Source of the DNA: a virus
DNA: 21,624 nt
Virus record (IMG/VR): IMGVR_UViG_3300007514_000077
Span: 1-21,624 of that record
Direction: 5' to 3' (one strand)
The notes under the pieces are model-generated. The model was not told where the DNA came from, ran no database searches, and was given only the letters and a program-made list of their open reading frames with translations. Made by a program: the position numbers and the translations under genes. Shown in pieces: positions 12,641-19,980 of this stretch. Numbering within the stretch: position 1 is the stretch's first letter; each line of letters starts with the position of its first letter.

Positions 12641-13077
12641 TTTTTAGGTACTAAATGTTCCTCTGTTAAAATTCTAAAACCTAGTTTTCTTTCATTGCAG
12701 AAAGCTTCTGCGGCTTCGAATTTTGCTTGGTTGGTTATATAGTTAGATACTTCGGTGATATATCTCTTAGTTCTTCTTTTGGGTTCTTTTGGGGGTGAAA
12801 GATATTTTTTTGGTTTAACTTCTATGATTTCACGAATAATTTTAGCGTTTTTGTCTTTGTATTTAATATAAAAGTCGGGAAAGTATCTATGAACTTTCTT
12901 ATCTATAGGTGAACGATAAGGTATTATGATTTCTTCACTTCCCCATTCTAGTATATTTGCGTTATTATCACAATAAACCATAAATCTTCTCTCCCAAAGA
13001 GAGCGATAATAGATTTTTGTAGGGTCTCCTTTATATTTTTTATAGTTCTTTGGTTTGAACCTTCCACTGTATGACAT
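12637..13077 (-). CDS. 4: gp4-like head completion protein
   Basis: The 146-aa protein is close to T4 gp4 (150 aa): MSYSGRFKPKNYKKYKGDPT, then YYRSLWERRFMVYCD, ILEWGSEEIIIPY, RYFPDFYIKYKD, EIIEVKPKK and a C-terminal GFRILTEEHL. The ERR/PDF/EVKPKK set resembles a TnsA/PD-(D/E)XK-type nuclease core. gp4 (with gp50/65) finishes the packaged head so that tails can join. It is the first gene of the minus-strand operon and faces gp48 across a 41-bp gap with overlapping late promoters. No clear Shine-Dalgarno is visible. Confidence 0.92.
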   Translation of the reverse strand: MSYSGRFKPKNYKKYKGDPTKIYYRSLWERRFMVYCDNNANILEWGSEEIIIPYRSPIDKKVHRYFPDFYIKYKDKNAKIIREIIEVKPKKYLSPPKEPKRRTKRYITEVSNYITNQAKFEAAEAFCNERKLGFRILTEEHLVPKK

Positions 13078-13082
13078 AAATA
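13075..13082 (+). promoter_or_regulatory. Putative late promoter box (CATAAATA) for the gp48-gp6 operon
   Basis: CATAAATA begins at the gp4 start codon (CAT on this strand) and would start transcription near 13088, leaving a leader of about 31 nt with AAGG before the gp48 ATG at 13119. It is paired with the opposite-strand box at 13112-13119. Confidence 0.5.
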
Positions 13083-13111
13083 ACTATATTAAAAACATTA
13101 ACTATTAAGGT

Positions 13112-13119
13112 TATTTATA
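13112..13119 (-). promoter_or_regulatory. Late promoter box (exact TATAAATA) for the gp4 operon
   Basis: On the minus strand TATAAATA ends 34 nt before the gp4 ATG at 13077; predicted start near 13106. The box shares its first base with the gp48 start codon. It is the exact consensus in an intergenic position. Confidence 0.6.
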
Positions 13120-14327
13120 TGGCATACATAGACAAACTCCTAGGCAAATTCAGTAAGGTCAAACAGGCCATCAACAGTTTAAAGGGAATTCAGGCAAAAA
13201 TACAGGCAATAAACTACACTACTGCTATGGATGCTTTGGGTGAAGAGAAAGCAAAGGCCGAAGAATTGTTAAATGCTAGAAGGAGTAGTTTAGAAAAATC
13301 TATAGGTTCTCAAGCAATAGCAGGGAACTATGTTAAAGATGCACCAACTGTAGATGGCCAAGATTTAGTATATCCAATATATGATAAATTAACTAATTAC
13401 ATTGTATTTGTAAGTAGACCACGAAGAAAGAGACCAGAAGCTTCCGGTTCAAAAGCTCCCATATATACAAGAAGACAAGTAGCACTTTATGTTCCGGATG
13501 CAGTAATATCACAAGCAACTGTATCTTATCAAGCAGATGGAGTTAATAATGTAGCGAGAGCTTTAAATGAAGTTGTAGAAGCGTGGGATAGAGGCGGCGC
13601 ATCTGACGCTTGGGAGGCAACTAAAGAACAAAGTAATAAGGTTGCAACTAAGTTCATACAACAGACCTTAAATACAATGACAGGTGGATTATCAAACTTA
13701 AAAAGAGGTCGTGCTATCAATCCAATGCAAGAACAAATGCTCAACGGTATTCCTTTCAGGTCGTGGGATTTCACATTTGACTTTTGGCCCAAATCAGCTG
13801 CTGAAGCAACGAATGTAAGAAATATTATTTATTTCTTTAGGTCTTCAATGTTACCAGATGTGTATTCAGAAGTAATGTCAATTACAGATGAAGATGGTAA
13901 ATTGGTTATGCCACATGCAGATGATGTGCAAAAAGGTCAAGCCGCTGCTCATAATGGAGAAAAATTCAATGCTGAAGTAAATGCAAGTTATTTTAATTAT
14001 CCAAATGTATTTGAAATCTTTTTTGAAGGTCCTCTAGGAGATAAAGTAGATGGTTTCTTACCTGCTGTATGCACAAATGCACAAGTAGACTACACAGGCG
14101 GTCAGAAGTTCTCAACCTTTGCAGATGGACAACCAGTTCATATTCAATTAACACTAAACTTCTTAGAGATTAAGACTATGACTCTTGGAAATTACGAGGC
14201 AATCAAAGCATCGGAACTAACACTAGATGGAAAAAACAAAGGAACAGGAGATCCAGGACAGAACATGTCTATCGTAGATAGAGCATCAAGAGGAGATTAC
14301 TCAGATGAACCACCACCAGGAACATAA
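13119..14327 (+). CDS. 48: gp48-like baseplate tail-tube cap
   Basis: The 402-aa protein has the gp48 pattern: FRSWDFTFDFWPKSAAEATN followed by IIYFFRSSMLP, then SYFNYPNVFEIFFE, CTNAQVDYTG and HIQLTLNFLEIKTMTL. T4 gp48 (364 aa) has KVFTWDLTPRSTEDL, NPTVWMVK and FTLEITMREIITL at these places. gp48 sits on the hub under gp54 and connects it to the tube. The N-terminal 120 residues are helical, then a basic segment (SRPRRKRPEASG). It is the first gene of the plus-strand baseplate operon, followed by gp53 after 2 nt. Confidence 0.82.
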   Translation: MAYIDKLLGKFSKVKQAINSLKGIQAKIQAINYTTAMDALGEEKAKAEELLNARRSSLEKSIGSQAIAGNYVKDAPTVDGQDLVYPIYDKLTNYIVFVSRPRRKRPEASGSKAPIYTRRQVALYVPDAVISQATVSYQADGVNNVARALNEVVEAWDRGGASDAWEATKEQSNKVATKFIQQTLNTMTGGLSNLKRGRAINPMQEQMLNGIPFRSWDFTFDFWPKSAAEATNVRNIIYFFRSSMLPDVYSEVMSITDEDGKLVMPHADDVQKGQAAAHNGEKFNAEVNASYFNYPNVFEIFFEGPLGDKVDGFLPAVCTNAQVDYTGGQKFSTFADGQPVHIQLTLNFLEIKTMTLGNYEAIKASELTLDGKNKGTGDPGQNMSIVDRASRGDYSDEPPPGT

Positions 14328-14329
14328 AC

Positions 14330-15058
14330 ATGGCAGCTAAATATTTTACTAACTTTCCAGAAATACAATACCAACTTTCAGATGGTAAAATTGTTTATAT
14401 AAAAGACTTCTTTCGTAAATCTAAAATAGAACAAGAGGCTGTAAATTCTATTGTTGAATATAACTTATATAATATAGAAGAGGGCGATAGACCAGATATC
14501 ACTGCAACAAAGATATACGGTAATGCAGATTTACATTGGACATTCTTTTTAGTCAATGACATAGAAAATTATTATGATTGGTATAAAGACCAACAAACAT
14601 TTGAGAGATACATATCTAAAAAATATCCAGGACAATATGCAATCGCAAGTTCTTCAACAGATATCGTTGCACGAAAATCAAACACTGGTGATGTCGCAAA
14701 TAAATTCTTACTTGGAGAAAAGGTAACAAGTGTATCATCAGAAGGAAGAGTTATAGAAGTTATGCCAGAAAAAAACAGAATTGCAATTGAAGGCGGAAGT
14801 TTCGTTGCAAACGAATTAATAACAGGTAAAGTTTCAACAAAATCATTCACACCAACATCTGTAGTTAATCATAAAGATGGTGTTTCATATTATAAGAATG
14901 GAAACTTAAGAAGAAATCAAGAGGCATCTGGTTATACATCAGTAAGTTTATATGATGATGAATACGAAAAAAATGAGGCCAAGAGAAAAATTAAAATCAT
15001 TTCACCAAGTATCATTGCTAAAGTAGTGAGAAGATTTGAACAAGTAATGACAGCATGA
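14330..15058 (+). CDS. 53: gp53-like baseplate wedge protein
   Basis: The 242-aa product starts AAKYFTNFPEIQYQLSDGKI, then DFFRKSKI, the block ITATKIYGNADLHWTFFLVN and YYDWYKDQQTFERYISKKYP. These are hallmarks of gp53, whose N-terminal LysM-like part clamps adjacent wedges in T4 (196 aa). The C-terminal third (SYYKNGNLRRNQEASGYTSV onward) is longer than in T4. The stop overlaps the next start by 4 nt. Confidence 0.9.
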   Translation: MAAKYFTNFPEIQYQLSDGKIVYIKDFFRKSKIEQEAVNSIVEYNLYNIEEGDRPDITATKIYGNADLHWTFFLVNDIENYYDWYKDQQTFERYISKKYPGQYAIASSSTDIVARKSNTGDVANKFLLGEKVTSVSSEGRVIEVMPEKNRIAIEGGSFVANELITGKVSTKSFTPTSVVNHKDGVSYYKNGNLRRNQEASGYTSVSLYDDEYEKNEAKRKIKIISPSIIAKVVRRFEQVMTA

Positions 15059-16554
15059 CAACAGTTAATGTCCAACAAGGTGAACTTGTTGTTGATGCAT
15101 TAACAATAGTTAATCCTGAAAAGGAATCTATTGATATCACCGCATTAACATCAAACATCACAATATTTGAAGCGATAGATAAACCCTTTTTATCTGGTCG
15201 TATAACCGTTGTTGATGGACTTGATATTCTAAAGAACTATAAAATAGTTGGTCAAGAATCACTCACAATCAAAATCAGACAAGCAGAAGGACAAGGAGAA
15301 TACTCTACACCAGAATTTTCTATGGACAAAGTTTTCAGAATTTATATGGTGACTGATGTTCAAAAGAATTCTCAAAATGCAATGACTTATGTTATGCATT
15401 TTATAGACCCTAAATTCTTTACTTGTCAGAAGACAGTAGTAAGTCAAACTCTTCGTGGTACATATTCAGGTATGTTAATAAAAGTATTACAAGAGTATGC
15501 TGGGTTTAATAAGTTACCCAAAACTGCATACGATAAATGGGACGAATCAGAACCAGAATACAATCAGTTCATTGTACCTAATTGGAATATAAATCGATTT
15601 ATTGATTATGTTTGCGCTAACGCAGAACTACAAGGAAACAAAACCTTTAAGAACAGTATGTTCTTTTATCAGACAATGAATGGCGAATTTAGATTTGATA
15701 GTTTTCAGAGTATGACAGCGAGAGAATTTCCTTTAAGATTCTCTCATATGCCTAGAAACGCTGGACCAAGTGAAGATGTAGATATTAACGCAGAAGACAC
15801 TGGATTAAATACTCAGATTTTAAATGTTGAAGTTCCACAAAGATTCAATACAATGAAGGGTTTAATGGGTGGTGCATATTCATCTAAATTATCAACTTAC
15901 GATCCTATAAGAAAATTAATAGAAGAGAATGTATATTCTATATCAAAAGTTTTTGAAAGAGGAAATGATGATGGTCATGTATCTAAACACCCCCTAATAC
16001 GAACATCAGATATGGAAATTACTTACAGAGCAGATGAGATAATGTCGATAGACGAAAGTCCAGATTTCAGTGAAGAGTTTGTTGATTTAGCACCAGATGC
16101 TTCGTATGATGCCAACAGATTTTATAAAGTCAATATGACTAATTCATTCTCCGATGAAGCGAAGTTGGTCGATGCAACAGAAGGTAAATCAATTACGCAA
16201 CAAAAGGGACAAGAATACAGAGATTCAGCTCATTTAGAAAGAGCCGCATTGTTATCTTTATTTGAACAAAGTCAAGTTATAGCTACAATACCATTTAGAA
16301 GTGATATATCAGTAGGGACAGTTGTTAAATTAGATATACCAACAACTGAACAGAAAACAGATGATATGCCTGGTGATGAGATGATGGATGGAAGATATTT
16401 AATAGGTAAAATTACATACCAAATTAGTCCATTAGGAGGTTCGGGAACAATGACTATGCAAGCTATGAAAGAAAGTTATGGTGTAGACATAAACACATAC
16501 AAACCTTTAGAGAAAGATACAGTTGGTCCAAAAATAGAACGAGGCGGAGGATAA
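15055..16554 (+). CDS. 27: gp27-like baseplate hub protein
   Basis: The 499-aa product opens with a tube-like domain (SIDITALTSNITIFEAIDKP then FLSGRITVVDGLDIL). It continues with a FIVPNWNINRFIDYVCANAE region and a C-terminal beta domain (ATIPFRSDISVGTVVKLDIP, then DGRYLIGKITYQISP). This is the arrangement of hub proteins of the gp27/gpD type, and it directly precedes gp5, its spike partner. T4 gp27 has 391 residues. Identification rests on these blocks and on gene order; sequence similarity to T4 gp27 is weak by eye. Confidence 0.75.
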   Translation: MTTVNVQQGELVVDALTIVNPEKESIDITALTSNITIFEAIDKPFLSGRITVVDGLDILKNYKIVGQESLTIKIRQAEGQGEYSTPEFSMDKVFRIYMVTDVQKNSQNAMTYVMHFIDPKFFTCQKTVVSQTLRGTYSGMLIKVLQEYAGFNKLPKTAYDKWDESEPEYNQFIVPNWNINRFIDYVCANAELQGNKTFKNSMFFYQTMNGEFRFDSFQSMTAREFPLRFSHMPRNAGPSEDVDINAEDTGLNTQILNVEVPQRFNTMKGLMGGAYSSKLSTYDPIRKLIEENVYSISKVFERGNDDGHVSKHPLIRTSDMEITYRADEIMSIDESPDFSEEFVDLAPDASYDANRFYKVNMTNSFSDEAKLVDATEGKSITQQKGQEYRDSAHLERAALLSLFEQSQVIATIPFRSDISVGTVVKLDIPTTEQKTDDMPGDEMMDGRYLIGKITYQISPLGGSGTMTMQAMKESYGVDINTYKPLEKDTVGPKIERGGG

Positions 16555-17693
16555 TGCAATACTGTTATGGCATAGTAGAAGATAGAAACGACCCTTTAAA
16601 GATTGGTAGGGTTAGAGTTCGTGTTCATGTTCATCATTCAGATGATAAAGGTAAAATATCAACACCAGATTTACCTTGGTCGCATGTTATTATGCCTGCG
16701 ACAACAGCGGGTCTTGGTGGTTTTGGTAATCAACATTCTTTAGTAGAAGGTACAACAGTATTTGGTTTCTTTAGAGATGAAGACATGCAAGATTTTGTTG
16801 TCTTGGGTGTTCAACAAGGTATATCACAACAAGGTTACAAAGAAACAATTACAGATGAACTTATAGAGAGAAGTGTAGATAAGGGCTTCAACGACCCAAG
16901 AAGAAAAACACAAGCAGATTATTCAGGTACACATGATGGTTTAAATCCACCAAGTGCGCCTTCAAGACCAAATGAACTTACATCATCATTAGATTCATCA
17001 CCACAATTACTTAAAGATGCAGGTATCACATATGGTGGCGCAGGTTCAAAGAAAGAAGAATATACAGAAGCAGACAAAGAATTACCATACTATCCTATAG
17101 TTAAAGATGCAACAGATGTAAATGTATTTACAACAGGCGATGCAGATTATAGTTCTAGAGATTTAAGTGAATACATTAAAGATAAGAAGACTACTATAAG
17201 TTATCTTGAACCTGCTTTCAGCAACCCGCTCGTCTCCGATTATTCGCCCGCTGTTAGAAAAGATAAAGAAGTCACTGGTGCAAAATCAAATGCAACACCT
17301 ATGTATCCTTATAACAAGGCATTATATACTGAGTCTGGTCACATAGTAGAATTAGATGACACTAGAGGTAATGAAAGAATATCAGTAGAACATAGAACAG
17401 GAACTTTCTATGAGATAGATGCAGAAGGTAATCAGATTCATAGAGTAGTTAATGACAACTATACAGTTATATGCAAAGATAATGAAGTATACATTGGCGG
17501 AAAGGTCAATGTTAAAGTCTTGGGTGATGCATCAATCACATCTAATGGAAATGTAACCATCAAAGGTTACGGCGATGGTAAGATTGATATCACTGGTAAA
17601 CTTGATATTGATGCAGGTGATAATATCAATATCAGTTCTGCTAAGATAATTAAGTTAAGCGCTATGGAAGTTATTAATAATTCAGGCGGCTAA
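16554..17693 (+). CDS. 5: gp5-like central spike without lysozyme domain
   Basis: Residues 1-105 match the T4 gp5 OB-fold: YGIVEDRNDPLKIGRVRVRV, then LPWSHVIMPATTAGLGGFGN, LVEGTTVFGFF and FVVLGVQQG. A GFNDPRR linker follows, as in T4. Where T4 gp5 (575 aa) carries a lysozyme domain, this 379-aa protein has only a Ser/Pro/Asp-rich linker (about 120-260). The C-terminus is a beta-helix-like repeat (IGGKVNVKVLGDASITSNGN and on). It forms the membrane-piercing spike with gp27. It has a GGAGG Shine-Dalgarno just before ATG. A GC-rich patch at 17219-17251 is complementary to the RNA upstream of bS21. Confidence 0.92.
   Translation: MQYCYGIVEDRNDPLKIGRVRVRVHVHHSDDKGKISTPDLPWSHVIMPATTAGLGGFGNQHSLVEGTTVFGFFRDEDMQDFVVLGVQQGISQQGYKETITDELIERSVDKGFNDPRRKTQADYSGTHDGLNPPSAPSRPNELTSSLDSSPQLLKDAGITYGGAGSKKEEYTEADKELPYYPIVKDATDVNVFTTGDADYSSRDLSEYIKDKKTTISYLEPAFSNPLVSDYSPAVRKDKEVTGAKSNATPMYPYNKALYTESGHIVELDDTRGNERISVEHRTGTFYEIDAEGNQIHRVVNDNYTVICKDNEVYIGGKVNVKVLGDASITSNGNVTIKGYGDGKIDITGKLDIDAGDNINISSAKIIKLSAMEVINNSGG
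17219..17251 (+). other. GC-rich segment of gp5 complementary to the 4911-5065 RNA
   Basis: CAGCAACCCGCTC (17219-17231) is the exact reverse complement of 5029-5041. CCGATTAT (17236-17243) is that of 5017-5024, and CCCGC (17247-17251) that of 5012-5016. Two further pairs form between the first two blocks. The segment encodes about residues 222-233 of gp5 with codons (CCG, CTC, GTC, CCC) unlike its AT-rich surroundings. Confidence 0.8.
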
Positions 17694-17697
17694 TAAT

Positions 17698-19524
17698 ATG
17701 TCAAATGAAACAAGCGAAGTTAAGCCTTTAGAAGAAGAAATCCCAAATAAACTCCCTTGTCCTGAGGGGGATATATTTTCCTTACCAACAGTAGCAGATT
17801 TAACAAATATGTTCGCTGAAATAGCTCAATTGCCTGGTAAACTTGATGCTAAAATCTTAGAGTTGAAAGCGGAAAAGGAAAAGGAGATTGCTGAATTAAC
17901 TGAACAATTAAAGAATCCAGACTTAACAGCTGAAGAAATAGCTGCTATAAATGAACAAATTGAAGAGAAAGAAAATTACATTGAAAAAGTAATATTAGGT
18001 GAACTAAAAGAAGAAATTGATAAAGTCATTGAAGATATTACAGGATTTGTAGATACTCTTGCTAGTGCTTTAGACCCATTTTGGACAAAAGAACAAACTC
18101 GTAATTGGCAGAAAGAGGCGAGAGACGCTTTTGCAGAATTATTACAAGAGTTCCATACATATGTTCCAACAAAGATAGCAGAACTTGTTGGTAAGTTAGT
18201 TCCGGCTTTACCTACTATTAATGTTTTGGGTCTAGAAATCGATATCATAAAATTAGTTTCTTCTCCTTCTTATCAAAAAGAAATACAAGCACAGATTGGA
18301 GGTTCACAATTCGTCACTCAAATAAAGGACATAAAGAAACAACTTGCTGACTTACAAGAGAAACAATCGAATAAAGATTTAACAGATGAGGAAAGAGAAG
18401 AATTACAAAAAGAAATTGATAAACTAAAAGAAAGTGTTATCGATTTAGAAAAATTGAGAGATGAATGGATTGATAAATTCTTTATGCTTATTCCAGAAGA
18501 GTTTAGACAATTTGATGGTGAGTTTGGTGTTGTGGATCCAGATGCAAAAGCAAAACTAACTTGGAAATATATAAAAACCGAAATCAAAGAGTGGATACAG
18601 AACTGGTATCTAAAAGCATTTGAAAAATTAATAAGTATATTCAAAGAAATTTGGGACTTGTTGGGTTTGCCAGGTCTTCCTATTAGCCAACTACTTGATA
18701 TTATGTCTTTGGACATAGGTGCATTGATAAAGGCGCAGATTGAATCTATAAAAGAGAAATGGAAAAGTACAAAACTCGGTAAGAAAAGAGAAATTAAAAA
18801 ACTAGCAGAAGAGATAGAAGAAATTAAAGAAAAGATGGCTGCTGATGATATTGAGATGGATGAACATATTAGATTATCAGAAGAATTAGATAAGAAAGTT
18901 GAAGAGAAGAAGAAACTAGAAAAAGAACTATTAGAAGAAAAGGATAAATTTCTATCAGATGTTAAAGATGCGTTGGGAGGAATTAGTATCTTTGGTTTTG
19001 ATATTCTGAAAATGATAGGTGGTGAAATTAAATCAACTGCTGAATCATTGGAAGAAGAGATTGCTGAGATTTGTATGACACTAAAAGATTTCAAATCGAA
19101 TTGGCATAAGAAAATAATGTTTGAATGGGTAAAGGTAATTAAGAAGTTCATTAGTGCAATAGGATTGGGAGCGATATTCGACTTTATGTTCTTAACATGG
19201 TGTGACTTCTTAAAGATAATTGGTATGCCTATGGGAGTTAATATTTCTCTACCTGCAATTGCAGGTGTTATCACTGCTGTTAAGTCAACAACTAAGAGTG
19301 ATAATCGACCAACTCAAGATAGAGGTAGTGACGAAGGCGTCTCATACAAACAAGGAGATGGTGAACTAACATCATTTTCTGTTAGTAGTGGAACAGGAAC
19401 AGTTCACGCATTTTTAGATGGAGTTGAAATTGAAGACGGAAGTGGAGTGACGATTTCAGGTAATACGGCAACATTTGATTCAGCACCGGCAATAGGAGTT
19501 GGTGTTTCTATAATTAAGATTTAA
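17698..19524 (+). CDS. Large coiled-coil structural protein of unknown function (608 aa)
   Basis: Long Glu/Lys coiled coils (about residues 50-110, 205-265 and 360-425) alternate with hydrophobic Gly/Pro-containing patches such as LPTINVLGLEIDIIKLV, LLGLPGLPISQLLDIM and GGISIFGFDILKMIGG. The last of these resembles the first, so the protein seems built from repeated coil-plus-patch modules. A final block near residues 475-520 is strongly hydrophobic (LPAIAGVITAV). The last 60 residues are a small beta-rich domain (SSGTGTVHAFLDGVEIEDGS). It lies between gp5 and gp25, so a virion protein of the hub or tail interior is likely. A tape-measure or gp29-like role is possible. Confidence 0.65.
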   Translation: MSNETSEVKPLEEEIPNKLPCPEGDIFSLPTVADLTNMFAEIAQLPGKLDAKILELKAEKEKEIAELTEQLKNPDLTAEEIAAINEQIEEKENYIEKVILGELKEEIDKVIEDITGFVDTLASALDPFWTKEQTRNWQKEARDAFAELLQEFHTYVPTKIAELVGKLVPALPTINVLGLEIDIIKLVSSPSYQKEIQAQIGGSQFVTQIKDIKKQLADLQEKQSNKDLTDEEREELQKEIDKLKESVIDLEKLRDEWIDKFFMLIPEEFRQFDGEFGVVDPDAKAKLTWKYIKTEIKEWIQNWYLKAFEKLISIFKEIWDLLGLPGLPISQLLDIMSLDIGALIKAQIESIKEKWKSTKLGKKREIKKLAEEIEEIKEKMAADDIEMDEHIRLSEELDKKVEEKKKLEKELLEEKDKFLSDVKDALGGISIFGFDILKMIGGEIKSTAESLEEEIAEICMTLKDFKSNWHKKIMFEWVKVIKKFISAIGLGAIFDFMFLTWCDFLKIIGMPMGVNISLPAIAGVITAVKSTTKSDNRPTQDRGSDEGVSYKQGDGELTSFSVSSGTGTVHAFLDGVEIEDGSGVTISGNTATFDSAPAIGVGVSIIKI

Positions 19525-19541
19525 TTTTAATGCAAGAAGAG

Positions 19542-19549
19542 TATAAATA
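19542..19549 (+). promoter_or_regulatory. Late promoter box (exact TATAAATA) before gp25
   Basis: TATAAATA lies in the 30-bp gap after the 608-aa gene and ends 5 nt before the gp25 ATG at 19555. With T4 spacing the first transcribed base would be the A of that ATG. The nearest purine run (AAGAAGAG, 19534-19541) is too far upstream to be a good Shine-Dalgarno. Confidence 0.6.
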
Positions 19550-19554
19550 GATAT

Positions 19555-19980
19555 ATGGCTACAAGAGATTTCAGAAAAACAAACACCATAAATTCCGCAA
19601 CTAAGGAATCATATACAGATATTGATATCATGTTCACAGCACATCCAGTATCAAAAGATGTGACTACAAAGAAAGATGCTGATGCAGTAAAAAGGTCAGT
19701 GAGAAATATCCTACTTACAAATAATTATGAAAGACCGTTTAAACCTAATTTTGGTGCTAATCTTAGAGGCCAATTATTTGAGCTTCAAGGAATTGGAGCG
19801 AAAAGAAGAATTATAGGCGACATAAAGGAAGCCTTGTATGCGCTTGAACCTAGAGTAAGAAATGTTCAAGTTGCGATTGGAGAAAACAATAGAAACAATG
19901 TAGATGTCATGGTCAAGTATGATATCATAAATGGTTTAGGAAGAGATTCCGTAGACTTTACAGTAAATAGGGTACGATAA
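19555..19980 (+). CDS. 25: gp25-like baseplate wedge protein
   Basis: The 141-aa product (T4 gp25 is 132 aa) has the conserved lysozyme-like-fold wedge pattern: DIDIMFTAHPVSKDV, VKRSVRNILLTNNYERPFKP, FGANLRGQLFE, and the EPR motif at residues 98-100 (ALEPRVRNVQV). gp25 initiates sheath assembly at the baseplate, with counterparts in type VI secretion and R-type pyocins. Its TAA shares a base with the gp6 ATG. A late promoter box stands immediately upstream. Confidence 0.95.
   Translation: MATRDFRKTNTINSATKESYTDIDIMFTAHPVSKDVTTKKDADAVKRSVRNILLTNNYERPFKPNFGANLRGQLFELQGIGAKRRIIGDIKEALYALEPRVRNVQVAIGENNRNNVDVMVKYDIINGLGRDSVDFTVNRVR

Noticed and set aside
18318-19274. Long antisense open frame (318 codons) opposite the 608-aa gene
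   Set aside because: Its product is Ser/Ile/Phe-rich low complexity, as expected from the complement of a Glu/Lys/Asp coiled coil; there is no ribosome-binding site and it opposes the operon.
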